Shown here piece after piece: positions 1 through 11,147 of a DNA stretch of 64,000 nt (positions are counted from its first letter, which is position 1; every line of letters begins with the position of its first letter). A model generated the notes under the pieces. The model was not told the origin of the DNA, did not search any database, and saw only the letters and a program-made list of their open reading frames with translations. The position numbers and the translations under genes are program-made. Location of the stretch: positions 7,102,106 through 7,166,105 of the forward strand of contig NC_048543.1 in assembly GCF_902806685.2 (NCBI RefSeq). Direction: 5' to 3'. The stretch comes from Maniola hyperantus. Taxonomy: Eukaryota; Arthropoda; Insecta; Lepidoptera; Nymphalidae.

Positions 1-696
1 TGAAGTCGTGGGAATTACCTCAATGCAAAAAAATGATCTGTATTAATTGAGAAACTTATCTAAATAATTGTTTCTGTACAATAAATTACCGTGCCGTTGC
101 GTTTAATGTTTGTAAAAAGTGTATCTAATTATAAAATATCACATATTATATCAAATATTCTAAATTCTGTACAAAAATTTCACTTTTCTGTTTTTTTTGG
201 TATTGCAATTTAGCAAAGGTACCTACTTAATTTTTTATTGGTATGTTCTCTAAAAAATAATATTATTTTAGTTGGTTGACAAAAAAATCAAGGCTTTGAG
301 CGGTAATTTATGTCGAATTTTTCCTTTCGTGATAGCTATGTAATTACTAATGTAAAATCTATTGAAAATGGGCAGGAAACTAGGGTGTAATAAAATGGTT
401 TGCTATCCCTGTCCTAGGTAATACGTACTACTTAGCCGCTCATACCTAGGGTGCTTAATCTGTTTGAAGTGAACGGGCTTTGCTCCAAGATACTTGTTCA
501 TGTCAAAGAGGAAGTTACAAAGTATACACTTAAACCCACATATCACCTGTTTGCGACTATACAACCTGTTATTTCGGAAAAGTGTCAGTTTTAACTAACA
601 AATCTCATTCTAAAGGTCGATCTTACGATGTACAATATTTCTTGCTGGCTACTGTACTGGCCTTTGCCGCATAGGTAAAATACAGCAGATTGCAGG
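1..696. other. AT-rich intergenic stretch
   Basis: No convincing coding region or repeat terminus is seen. A short stretch near 600-630 (ATCTCATTCTAAAGG) resembles the arm of the inverted-repeat element at 58.6-58.8 kb, so a decayed fragment of that family may lie here. The last four bases (693-696, CAGG) are the left target-site duplication of the LTR element that follows. Confidence 0.5.
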
Positions 697-1025
697 TGAT
701 AGTTTGCCGAGGAGATTCTTGAATATTGAGGTAGGATTCTATCTTCAGAAAGAATAACGATGAATTTCTCATAGTTTTATTAATCACTGTTACCACTTTG
801 GATGTTGGTATAGGAATAAATCGGTGTGTCGTAAGACTAACTATTACTGAAATGTACGGTGTGAATGTAGTAAACCTTCGTTCCCGTACCTACATTCACA
901 CTAATTCATTCCTATATTCACAAAATACAGATAAAATCACACTGTCAAGTCAATATTTAGAACCTACCTACAACTGTATACATTATTTTATAATAGGTAC
1001 CTGCATTTATTTATGATATTTAACA
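697..1025 (-). repeat. LTR, left copy (probable 3' LTR)
   Basis: This 329-bp terminal repeat is identical to 6561-6889 at a constant offset of 5864. Bases immediately outside the matching block differ (G versus A on the left, T versus C on the right), so the boundary is sharp. The 72-residue open frame present in both copies is a by-product of the duplication, not a gene. Confidence 0.85.
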
Positions 1026-1471
1026 TTCGGCCATTCTAACTACATTAAGTTTGTCCTCAAACTTATTATACATAACAGTTTTTACCTATTTTCATAGTAT
1101 TACCTATACCTAACAATATCACAAAATTCCAGCAATATGTACATTATAATTTTTAAGTAAATCATAATTATGTAATTAAATATTATTTATATTAATTGCT
1201 TTTACTCCTCATTTCATGAAATTATAATCCAAATACATCCTAGCAGTAGACATAATTTTGTAATAAGTATTAATTTTTCATTGGAATATTTAGGTTTAAG
1301 TGTTTTATAATCTTATGTACTAACTATCCATTTAACTAGAACTGTTTGTTTCCTCAAAAATAAATAAATTAAATTAAAGTAAATTCGTGTACAGCTTCTG
1401 AAAAATAATCTGGATTGCATCGAGGACTTCACCCAATTTGGGCCACCCTCGCTTTCCAATCCAATTAATCG

Positions 1472-1750
1472 CATCTGCACCGGACCCCTCACCGTCAAGT
1501 CAAGAACTCATCGTGCTACCAGACTTCACGGCCGTGTACGACTTCCAGATGTAACGACTCTACTACCCATCTGCACCGGACCCCTCACCGTCCAGTCAAG
1601 AGCTCATCGTGCTACCAGACTTTACGGCCGTGTACGACTTCCAGATGTAACGCGACTCCACTACCCATCTGCACCGGACCCCTCGCCGTCAAGTCAAGAG
1701 CTCATCGTGCTACAAGACTTCACGACCGTGTACGACTCCCAGATGTAACG
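1472..1750. repeat. Minisatellite, 3 units of about 96 bp
   Basis: Three tandem units start at 1472, 1568 and 1666 (96- and 98-bp periods, the last about 85 bp). Each begins CATCTGCACCGGACCCCTC and ends near CCAGATGTAACG, with a few substitutions between them. The unit is GC-richer than the surroundings. It lies inside the LTR-type element, at the end that would be 3' in the minus orientation. Confidence 0.85.
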
Positions 1751-1789
1751 ATTGTTAACCCATCAAAAACAATAATAGCATCACACGTT

Positions 1790-2460
1790 TTATCATGAGT
1801 ATCAGATCAAATACCATTCATTAAAAACAAGACACAAAAATATCAAAACATCATAATAAGTATCATAATTGTACAACTGAAATCAAAGTAGGTAATCATT
1901 CAATCATATAACTTCAAATATCACTACATTTAAATATCAAAACATCATAACAAAGTATCATAATCGTAGTACTGAAATCAAAGTAATTGTTTATCCACTC
2001 ATCAAATACTATTACACAACAATATCTAAACATCATAATTTTATAGTATCATAATCGTATTACTAAAATCAAAGTAATTGTTTATCCACTCATCAAATAC
2101 TATTAGACAACAATATCTAAACATCAAAATTTTATAGTATCATAATCGTATTACTAAAATCAAAGTAATTGTTTATCCACTCATCAAATACTATTACACA
2201 ACAATATCTAAACTTCATAATTTTATAGTATCATAATCGTATTACTAAAATCAAAGTAATTGCTTGATCATTCGTCAAGTACTATTACACAAAATAGTAA
2301 AACATCATAATAATAATATAGGATCATATTTGTAGTATTGAAATCAAAGTAATCGTTTAATCATATATATCATCAAATACTATTACACAAAAATATCTAA
2401 ACATCATAATATACCTAGTATCATAATCTTACTTACATCAAAATAATCATAGTGTGAATA
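1790..2460. repeat. Minisatellite, about 7 units of 91-95 bp
   Basis: The word CAAAGTAAT (or a close variant) recurs with its AAGTA core at about 1886, 1981, 2072, 2163, 2254, 2347 and 2441, giving periods of 95, 91, 91, 91, 93 and 94 bp. The three central units are nearly identical and the edges are more diverged, as expected from unequal exchange. The unit is very AT-rich and unrelated in sequence to the neighbouring array at 1472. Confidence 0.85.
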
Positions 2461-5400
2461 AGCTTAAAAATCAGTTCAATCTTTCATCGAGCCTGTCTCA
2501 TCATCTAAGAATCACTGTGATTACTCAAGATTGTGATCCATGATCAACATGCCAATTGTTTGAATATTCTACTCTGCTCAGAAGTAGCCCATTTCCTCAT
2601 TATGAAATCAATTTTATTTATACCCAGGATAAAGTCGTAAGTTACTCTCCAACAACCACTTTTTCATCTCACTAAATACCTAAGAATAATGAAAATGTCA
2701 AAAACCGGCGAATTTTAAGGGATATCGGGCTTATTTATTGGATAAAATCAAAATGACATATAACGTCACCATGGTAACGTAAGACAAGTTATAAGACGAT
2801 CAATGTCAATCGACAATGACAAATACCTATTCATACTTCAAACTGATGTATAATGTATAATCTCAGTTTTTGATATTTACTAATTATTTGACTTATTCAA
2901 TCGTTCTGGTCATTCCTATTTTTTTTTTTTGTAGGTAAGCACTAAGTCTAACCACATATTTTGCACGCCATACATAAATGGCAAAATGTACCATCATTTA
3001 CTTTGCTACTCACATATTTTGGCAAAATAAATCATTTCATTTCGTATCATTTCAATCATGCTATGGACAGCTAACAAAACTCTATTTCATAGAATGACTA
3101 ATTTAAGATAGGTAGGACATTGGTGAAACGCACTATAAGTCATCCAACAGCAAATGTAGCGGTTAATTTTATTCTTGACATAGTTATTCTCGGACAAAGC
3201 CACCCTTGAAATTGGGCCTTAGCAATATTAGAGCCATAAATACTAGAGATATCGTACTAATAATTTATCTAAAATGCTAGTTTCTCTAAGAGAATCCGTT
3301 GTGTTATTCGGCAAAAGTTTCTCTTTCAGTCTTTAAACTTTTATAGAGATCTCATTTCGGTATAACCGTTTTTTTTTTAGAACTAAATTCTATTTATATT
3401 GACTATTTCATGTATTGAGAGCCTTCGGGCACAGAACAGATGTATCAAATGTTGGGATCAGCAGTAGACGTTGAAATCAGACATTATTTTTATTGATCAA
3501 AAGATGAGTTCGTTAATATTTCTAAATCGACTTTTAATCAAGCAACCAGACCACATCAAGAGTTTTCAAGCCATTTTTCATTTGTAATGACTATTCTATT
3601 TTAAATTATGGAATTTGTTTCAAATATGAATTAGGAGACTAATTTTGGAAAATCCATTATGAAAACCCCCGGATAATATTGTACAAAAATCAGCGTTGGA
3701 TTTTTTTTTTTCTTTTCTTTTAATATTTAAATAATGCCACCCTCTTGTTGTTTGTAGAATCGTCCGAAAACCTGTATCAATCACTATTACAATCGCAATT
3801 GTTGTGATTGGCTGAATTTATGTCATTCTTGTTGCAACAATGCATTGTAGCCAATAGTGTGCGAGTATCAGTCGATCAGAGGTGATTGTGATAGTCACCA
3901 ATAGCTGTCATTTTACCGTAACCGAGCACCAGACAATAGCCTAGCTATTGCAGAAAAGTCCTCAATAAATTGTTTCAAGTATCCTGCCCCCATTTAGTGG
4001 AAATTTCAAGTTAGTGTCGGTATCCAAGAAACGACACTAATCTTGATATTTAATTGCAACTGGTTTCTTTTAATAATTACTCGTAAGTATACCTAATATA
4101 GAAGTTTGTTCGAGTTTGACCCTCATCATAATCTTTAATTCCAGCCATATTCAATGTTCACAAACCGCGTTTTTTTTTTCTACTTCAATACTTTACTACT
4201 ACTGTTCTGATAGTACACCCTTCTATACACAATACTCTTGGCTATTTACATTTCATTTTAATTAAGTAAATCACTTCACTAATAACCTATAAGCCTTTAC
4301 CTGACATAGGTATGATCTAACATTTCCGCTATTAAAACTACCTACATCAATATTGAAGAGTAGGTATTACAGGCATTTAATTGCATGACAAACTATTAAA
4401 TGACTTATCAGAGTTGATGTAATAATTAAATCAGGTAGTTCTGTAAAATGTTACCATTATGGAATTGAAATATAGGATACGTGCACATGCGGATAGTCAA
4501 TTAAGTATGCGGTAATATTTGCTTCAACCCAATCAATGCATAAAGAGAAGGTACGAGTAAGTAAGTATGTAGTTTAAATCGGAATGACCACGTCAGCCAC
4601 GCCTCCTATAGAGGGCAAACTTTTTTTTTTTTTTCTTGACGACTTAGACGATTAGTAATGTGCAAAGAGGCGCTGCCCAGATTAATTAAATACTAAACCC
4701 GATAATTGACTACAGCTTGTTTGTAATATTCTGAGGTTATTCGCATTTTTATTTATTTATTTAAACTTCTTCATCAATTAACTCATCATCACCATCATGA
4801 TCACCCCATTACCAGCCCACTACTGAGCAGGGTCAATTAATCCCTCAATAATTATCTATTTATGGTTAATTGTTGTAATGCATAAGATTCCTTTTTAAAT
4901 CAGAGGAATACCTACGCATTCGCGCTAAACTATAACTATTCATTTCTTTTCTTCAAGCCATTCTTTTATCGATTTTATTCTTACAAAATTTGTGTCTAAA
5001 AGTAACTCATCGACAATGTCACTAGCAGAAAATTCACTACTTACAACAAATTCTTACTAAAAATAATAAAGATTATTTTATTTCTGTTTTGGTTTATGGT
5101 TATATTACAGGTTAAATTAATACCAACATTGGGTTAAATGGTGACTATAGACCACAAACTACGGACGAATGGCGTAAGTAAATAATAAGTGGGTGAAATG
5201 CACCCAAAGCATCGATTAACAACATAGTTTCGTGATTAGCAAGGAATAAGTAGGTACCTATTTTGCAAACAAAACATTTTTTTTTTTTCCCTCGTTCTTA
5301 TTAAATTATCATTTAATATTGTATAAGAACTGACATTATTTAAGGTTATATAAAGCACGAGTACCTATTAGTCTTCACGCCTAAATTAATTACACTAAGT

Positions 5401-5936
5401 AAACACAAACACTTTGACCTTGACTTTGCATCTATCCATGAGTAAGTAGATAGCAAACAAATTGCAATCCCGAAAATTAAGCCAAATTCGTGTTCATTTT
5501 CATTTGAGATCAATTATAATTCTCGTGTAAATATTTATATGTTGGTAACTAAGTACTTTTTTTTAACCCTTCCTAATATGATCATATTGTTTGCTACAAC
5601 GACACAATATGGCGAACCGACTTCCCTTTCTTAGCTTGTACCTACCTACTCATAATAGCTAATATCATTGCGAAATAAGATGAAACAAAATCAATTAAAA
5701 GTTTTCGATTACGAAAATATTGATATCGGACTTTTAACGTTAAAGTCGTGCCTACCTGCCATTCTTGGTAATTACGTATGTAATATGTATCCTGAATCCT
5801 GATACCCTCTTTTTCTTTTGTATTATAGCTACAAGTTTCCTACCAGTATGCAATAATAATGAGCTTCATGGGCTGTCGTTTTTCTTTGATATCCCAAGTC
5901 AATTGCATAATTATTAATTATTTACCTACATTTACA
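2461..5936. other. Non-coding interior of the LTR-type element
   Basis: No coding region is supported. Uninterrupted T runs of about 8-14 occur near 2921, 3370, 3702, 4170, 4621 and 5277, each a few hundred bases apart. A scrap of the tRNA-SINE tail (GATCACCCCATTACCAGCCC) lies near 4800. Otherwise I recognise nothing. Confidence 0.5.
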
Positions 5937-6059
5937 TTAATGATTTAACCAGGCTTTATAAAAGATTGCAATAATTGCGCAGTCCCTATAATTTACCCAA
6001 AAAAAATGTTTTATTACCGACCTGATGTATCTTCGTGCGATACCTGTACCTACTTGATG

Positions 6060-6260
6060 CTCGGACCCTCGCCAGCTCAAACGGCGGCGGCCGTATGGTG
6101 CCGCATCTATAGTCGCTCCAGGAAGGCAGCCTGGTGCCCGCACAATCGCGGCGGCGCAGCGCGGTTGCGGCGGCGCAGAACGGTCGCGACGCGCGGCGCG
6201 GCGGTGGCGGTGCCGGTTCCGGTTCAGCGCCCGCCGCGCCATCACTCGCCTTTACCGAAG
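6060..6260. other. GC/CpG-rich block inside the LTR-type element
   Basis: About 200 bp extremely rich in CGG/GCG words within otherwise AT-rich DNA. Open frames run through it on both strands: the plus frame is 177 residues long in total, and the minus one starts with an arginine-rich segment (MARRALNRNRHRHRRAARR). Opposing open frames in GC-rich low-complexity DNA are expected by chance because stop codons are AT-rich, so neither is called a gene. Its position near the probable 5' end suggests a structured leader, a remnant of captured host CpG-rich promoter or exon DNA, or a gag-like relic; the sequence does not decide. Confidence 0.5.
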
Positions 6261-6275
6261 GTAGTTAGGGTATAT

Positions 6276-6420
6276 CTCGTCCAGTCGCAGAACCTCTTGA
6301 CCGTACTATATCTCTTCTTTCGCCTTCAGTACAAATTTCAACTCGTCAGGTCGCAGAACTTCTTGATCGTTCCATTATTTCGCCTTCCTTCAGTACAAGT
6401 TTCAACTCGTCCGGTCGCAG
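6276..6420. repeat. Short minisatellite, about 2.3 units of 65 bp
   Basis: The word CTCGTCNNGTCGCAG recurs at 6276, 6342 and 6406 (periods 66 and 64), each followed by related text ending TTCGCCTTCAGTACAA. It lies between the GC-rich block and the right LTR. Confidence 0.75.
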
Positions 6421-6560
6421 ATACAACGTCGCTCAATAATAATTATTCTGATGTAGCAGCAGCGGTTCACTATAGGATGAGTCACTCGTCGTTTCTTCGT
6501 GTCGTCGTCTTTGTTTGCCGAATTATTGTGAGCATTTAGATTGCTTCGTACCACTTCTGA

Positions 6561-6889
6561 TGATAGTTTGCCGAGGAGATTCTTGAATATTGAGGTAGGA
6601 TTCTATCTTCAGAAAGAATAACGATGAATTTCTCATAGTTTTATTAATCACTGTTACCACTTTGGATGTTGGTATAGGAATAAATCGGTGTGTCGTAAGA
6701 CTAACTATTACTGAAATGTACGGTGTGAATGTAGTAAACCTTCGTTCCCGTACCTACATTCACACTAATTCATTCCTATATTCACAAAATACAGATAAAA
6801 TCACACTGTCAAGTCAATATTTAGAACCTACCTACAACTGTATACATTATTTTATAATAGGTACCTGCATTTATTTATGATATTTAACA
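6561..6889 (-). repeat. LTR, right copy (probable 5' LTR)
   Basis: Identical partner of 697-1025. Read on the minus strand it begins TGTTAAATATC, has a TATA-like run about 40 bp in, an AATAAA roughly 240 bp in, and ends ACTATCA. The complete identity of the pair implies recent insertion, since LTRs are made identical at integration. Confidence 0.85.
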
Positions 6890-6893
6890 CAGG

Positions 6894-8245
6894 TAAATAA
6901 AAACAAGTAAGATGTGAACGTATTCCCGGTGCGATAAAGCTTAAACAATTAAGCGAAAGCTCAGTTATGAGCGAGGGAAGTCTTTATATAATTTCAGAGG
7001 GAGTTTCACTTCATTGCGAAAAAGAATAACCGCGTGATCCATTACTCAGTGAAACGCAAAGAATAGCTTTAATGTAACTTTTACTTTGCTTCCATGATGT
7101 ACGAGCCGTAACTGGATTAAAATTTTACATCGTTGAAACATTTCTTTTAAAAGAGAAGTTTTTTTAATTAAAAAGCAAACCAGCTAACTCATCCTTTCGC
7201 CGCTCGCGCAATTAAAACACCAACCCTGAAATACGTTTGCACTCGAACACAATAATTTCTTCACAGAAGAGTGACGTTACTTTAAGGCTTTGGACAGACA
7301 CGACGCGAGACGGCAGCAGCGCGTATGGTACTATGCTGCGGCTATATTAGAGTTAACGTCAATGCCCAATAACACCTCAAACAACGGAATAATTTCCACC
7401 CGTAAACAACACGTTTAACTGACCACCCTAACGTTTAATGTCTAATACCATTTACAATATCCTTATTCCAAGATGGACGTTGACGCTGCTACACTGTATA
7501 GTATAATGAGTGTCCATTTTTATTATATGAATATATTTTATCATGACCGAAGGAAGAAAAAAGAATAAAAAGAAAGAAAAGAAGGTGGACTATACAAATG
7601 CACAGAAAAATCCAGAAATAAGATAATATCATCATTTAATCCACTCCATCTCCGCTCCCGTACCAACACCTGCGTTCCCGTCGAGCTCGCGGCTCACACT
7701 GGTGAACGTAGATGTAACCGCTACAATGCATTAATTCTCCCGTTGAATCTCTTTGATGTTGCAAAATTTACCGCCACTCCACTCAACGACAAACGTAGCT
7801 GAATCGAATCGAATTTATTTGCCTCCATATAATAATATTTCCTCGGAAACTATGCCCATTAAAAAAGATACTACCAACGTTACCAAAGAGAGCTAAATCA
7901 AAACTATTGTCATTCGTATCTACATAATCCATTAGGTGACGCAAGGTATCTTGAAACTGCTATAGGAGCCGCATCGGCCACGTTTCTGTGTCATTTTACC
8001 ACCACCCCGCATTGTGTCTGTTTAAGGCTTTATAATGAAAAACGGGCGTGGTGCCGCATAATAAATAGCTTTGTTAATTTATGCTTTACGATCTTATGAG
8101 TGGGACATTAAAAGTTCTCATAGGGAATGCTCCACAATATAAATTAATTACTGGAATGATTGCAAACAATATTTTAGAGCTTGCATACGAAGTGGAGTCT
8201 GTAAAATTAGTCTACATAATATTATAGTCATAAATACTTAAATTA
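6894..8245. other. Intergenic stretch, nothing recognised
   Basis: Mixed-composition DNA without a supported gene. A small run of GAATC repeats at about 7803-7818 looks like the simple-repeat 3' tail of a decayed retroposon. Confidence 0.4.
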
Positions 8246-8445
8246 CTAGCTGATGCCCGCCACTTCGTCCGCGTGGATTTAGGTTTTTAAAAATCCCGTG
8301 AGATCTTTGATTTTCCGGGATAAAAAGTAGCCCTTCCCCAGGATGCAAGCTATGTCAGTACCAAATTTCATCAAAATCGCTTGAACGGATGGGCCGTGAA
8401 AGCATAGCAGACAGACAGACACACTTTTGCATTTATAATATTATT
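8246..8445 (-). mobile_element. Helitron-like non-autonomous element, family A
   Basis: Read on the minus strand the element begins near AATATTATAAATGC, runs through (GTCT)n, CCCATCCGTTCAAGCG, a GGATTTTTAAAAACC segment and ends GGCATCAGCTAG followed by T. The CTAG end fits the CTRR Helitron 3' terminus, and a short imperfect stem (GCGGAC...GTGGC in this copy) precedes it. Family assignment is inference; recurrence across this window is observed. Confidence 0.7.
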
Positions 8446-8502
8446 AATAAATTAATAATTAATAAATTAATAATTAATATATTAGTAATTAATATATTCA
8501 TC

Positions 8503-8760
8503 ATCATCATGATCAACCCATCACCGGCTCACTACAGAGCGCGGGTCTCCTCTCAGAGTGAGAAGGGTTTTGGCCATAGTCTACCACGCTGGCCATGTGC
8601 GGATTGGTAGACTTCACACACCTTTGAGAACATGATGGAGAACTCTCAGACATGCAAGTTTCCTCACGATGTTTTCCTTCACCGTTAAAGCAAGTGATAT
8701 TTAATTAATTAATACGCACATAACTCCGAAAAGTTATGTGCGTTTTAATTAATTAAACAG
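8503..8760 (-). mobile_element. tRNA-type SINE body fragment with terminal hairpin
   Basis: Matches the body of the full SINE copies at 11.5 and 13.6 kb (ATGATCAACCCATC...CTTCACACACCTTTGAGAAC...CCTCACGATG). The tRNA-like head is missing. Its place is taken by an inverted repeat around 8702-8757 with ACGCACATAACT facing AGTTATGTGCGT between TTAATTAA runs. Confidence 0.65.
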
Positions 8761-9304
8761 TATTATTTTATAATATATTAATTATTAATACATAAATAAT
8801 GATAATTAAATATCATTATTTAAATATTAATAATTAATATATTAATATTTAATATGGATTGTTGTTGTACATAACATGTTGTTTATCACTACAATTATGT
8901 TTTGATTTATACTTGATTACGTAAAATGTCGACCAAAAAATCGGTCGAAAGTTAATTCAACTAAGATTTCAAATTAAGATTTCAACAAGTAAAAAAATAA
9001 CTTTTTATCAATTAAGTATATAAAAATTCTTCATCATCGTACTTCACGTCGAGGTACTTACATTAGGTACCTACTTCTGTAACATCACAATTGAGGACCT
9101 ATAATCAAAAATTCAATGGAGATTCAAATTTATTGGAGATGTCTCTCAACAAGTTCAAAGTTTTCATAAAACGTAAACTAATTGAAAAATCCTATTACAA
9201 TTGTAAAGGATTATTTAAATGATAAGCAAGCTTGGGAATGAGTTGCTTAACGACTTTGTGATAGTTCTAATAAGTTTCAATAATTTTGTAAAGTGGTGAT
9301 AATA
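8761..9304. other. AT-rich stretch with ATTAAT repeats
   Basis: Degenerate TAATATATTAAT/ATTAATAAT low-complexity DNA near 8765-8855, then unassigned AT-rich DNA. No gene signal. Confidence 0.4.
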
Positions 9305-9512
9305 AAAAGAATACCCGGCTGAGTTTGTTGTGGGCTCTTCTCAGACCTGGGCGCGTTTGGAACCCTCGTAGCTTTAGTTTTAAGTTTGCGTTATAATTAT
9401 CACCACTATATTATCTAACACTAACAAATCTAACACTATACCAGACAATCAATAAGAGTAATTTATTACCTATTTTGAATAAATCATTTGACTTTGACTT
9501 TGACTTTGAATG
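9305..9512 (+). mobile_element. 3' end of a non-LTR retrotransposon
   Basis: The segment begins near CCCGGCTGAGTTTGTTGTGG and ends TTTGAATAAATCATTTGA followed by (CTTTGA)n. An untranslated tail with a polyadenylation-like AATAAA and a short simple-repeat end is typical of 5'-truncated LINE insertions. No reverse transcriptase portion is retained. Confidence 0.55.
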
Positions 9513-9724
9513 ATAAAACTATAGTTATCCTCCACAAAATCAATTAAAATCAGCATATCCTTAGTCCTCGCGGTTTAATTGGCCAGTAGCCCAGTAGGTA
9601 CTTATGCAGTACCAGGATTGAAGAGTTGCAAAATTTCACAAAATGTTGCATTTTCATGGAAATAAAATTCGTGTACTTACCTAATGTTTTTGATAAGAAT
9701 CAGTTCAAAAGTAAGTAATAGTGA

Positions 9725-9885
9725 GTAAAACATCGTGAAAAAACCTGCATGCCGAGAGCCCTCCATATGTTCTCAAAGTTGTGTGAATCCGCACTTAGCC
9801 AGCCTGGTAGACTAATGGTCAAACTCTTTTTATTCTGAGATGAAACCCGTTCTCAGTAGTGAGCCGGCGATGCATTGATGATGTT
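9725..9885 (+). mobile_element. SINE body fragment
   Basis: Plus-strand match to the tRNA-type SINE body (CATCGTGAAAAAACCTGCATG...GTAGTGAGCCGGCGATGC...GATGATG). The head is absent. Confidence 0.6.
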
Positions 9886-9974
9886 GTTCTACTGTATAAT
9901 GTAGTTTTACTGTTCGACCTATAAAACTTTATGTAACATAATCTTATACATTAAAGCCTCTCTGGATAAGTAGG

Positions 9975-10112
9975 TATAGTCCGCGACAAGTCGAGATAGC
10001 AATCGGGGTGCGGACTCCCCGCACAGCAGCACAGCCCCCCGCGTTAGCCCGGTGCGGGATAGCGCGGGTGACGTGCGAGCCTCATATCCCGATTGCCATC
10101 TCGACATATGGG
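9975..10112. mobile_element. GC-rich inverted-repeat MITE, copy 1
   Basis: Bounded by TAGTCCGCGACAAGTCGAGA on the left and TTGCCATCTCGACATATGG on the right, which pair as imperfect terminal inverted repeats. The interior is GC-rich with CCCGCGTTAGCCCGG words. Related copies lie at 19.81, 28.74 and 58.01 kb, so this is a dispersed family rather than a unique CpG-rich site. Confidence 0.65.
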
Positions 10113-10139
10113 TAAGCACCAATGTGCAAAGCTTTCTTC

Positions 10140-10360
10140 AAAGGCGATAAAACGCTGTAAATCTTATTATTTTATCGACAGCATGTGTAGAGGCTGAAAC
10201 CTGCAAGTGGTATGCCACAACGGTTATACAGGAATTCAATCTAACAATCCCAGTGACCGCAAATTCATCTACAAATTGTACTGTAGACGCCAATGTGTAA
10301 CCGACATAATCATTATCTCTTAATACCTCTCCCGTAAGGTGCAGGTTCAAGATCATTCAT
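10140..10360. repeat. Weak dispersed repeat
   Basis: Shares scattered words with 12130-12250 (for example CAAGTGG, TTATACAGGAA and ACAAATT in the same order). This suggests two old copies of one repeat; class unknown. Confidence 0.3.
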
Positions 10361-10524
10361 CATTGTTCATCATCTAGTATTCTATATTTTTATACTTTGT
10401 ATTATTTTGTATAGTTTAATACTAGTATTTTACACTGCGTGGGGCCCGAGTCCAATGGCGTGCAGGTCATAGAGGCATAGAAGTACTGCTTACCCTAGTT
10501 TAATGTTCCTTTCTCTATAACCTG

Positions 10525-11045
10525 CAGTGTTTCCATGTACACGGTAATTACCGTAGATGCACCGTAATTCAGTCCTAATCTACCGTCAAGGTAAACATGC
10601 CATTACCTTGACCGTGTCACCGTAATACAAAAATCACGTTAAAAATTCATAGTACCTATACCTACTGCGTAATACGAGTACGAATCTCAGTCACGTTAGC
10701 ATATTTCGTAATGGCAACATTTCTCTTGCTCTCGGTTAATCTCAGCAATCTATTTTCGTCCTTATTCAAGCAATTAGGAGGGAGTGAAATGTAAAATTAA
10801 TGAGATTTATCAAAATATTAATATTAATAAATCCGTATATGAAAAAGATATTGCTATGCTAGGAGAGTCAGATTCAGAATAATATTAATAATTGATTAAA
10901 AAGCAAATTCGTGACATTTTTCTTTTAAAAATGACACGGTAATTTACACGGTATTCTTTTAGCTAATCCACCGTAATTTAATCTAGAAACACCGTAATTT
11001 TAACCCTTCAACACGGTAATTCTCGATTTACATATGGAAACACTG
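10525..11045. mobile_element. hAT-like non-autonomous transposon with perfect 8-bp TSD
   Basis: The element is bracketed by ATAACCTG at 10517-10524 and 11046-11053. The ends are inverted: CAGTGTTTCCATGTA at the left, and TACATATGGAAACACTG at the right. An 8-bp duplication with CAGTG-type ends is the hAT signature. Near both ends the words CACCGTAAT or CACGGTAAT recur many times in both orientations, as expected of subterminal transposase-binding repeats. At 521 bp with no long frame it is non-autonomous. Confidence 0.85.
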
Positions 11046-11147
11046 ATAACCTGTCACTAAATAGGTATCTATCTAACTAATGCCTACCCTTGCTTCAAAA
11101 CCTATGCACGCCACTGGGCTGACACGCACTTGGCCGGTTTTTAACGT

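Larger units (their letters stand above)
697..6889 (-). mobile_element. Non-autonomous LTR retrotransposon (LARD-like), complete
   Basis: Seen: two 329-bp direct repeats (697-1025 and 6561-6889) are identical by eye, begin TG and end CA, and the whole unit is bracketed by CAGG at 693-696 and 6890-6893. This is the classical anatomy of an inserted LTR retrotransposon with a 4-bp target duplication. The 5.5-kb interior shows no protease, reverse transcriptase, RNase H or integrase frame; its longest open frames are low-complexity. It therefore resembles a large retrotransposon derivative that would depend on enzymes of another element. Orientation is tentatively minus: in that direction the LTR has a TATA-like TTATAAAATAATG and a later AATAAA, and a TGG that could pair with a tRNA CCA end lies about 7 nt inside the 5' LTR. 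No convincing polypurine tract was found in either orientation. A 4-bp duplication fits Ty3/Gypsy better than Copia. The alternative, an assembly duplication, does not explain TG...CA plus the flanking CAGG. Confidence 0.8.

Noticed and set aside
798..1016. A 72-residue open frame present twice (also at 6662-6880)
   Set aside because: It lies entirely within the two identical LTRs, so the duplication explains it. No domain or splice context supports a gene.
6006..6539. A 177-residue plus-strand open frame
   Set aside because: It crosses the GC-rich block and a minisatellite, where stop codons are rare, and an opposing minus frame is equally open. No domain is recognisable.
697..6889. Segmental duplication or assembly error as the cause of the identical 329-bp repeats
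   Set aside because: TG...CA termini and a CAGG duplication exactly outside both ends favour LTR insertion; kept only as an alternative to test.
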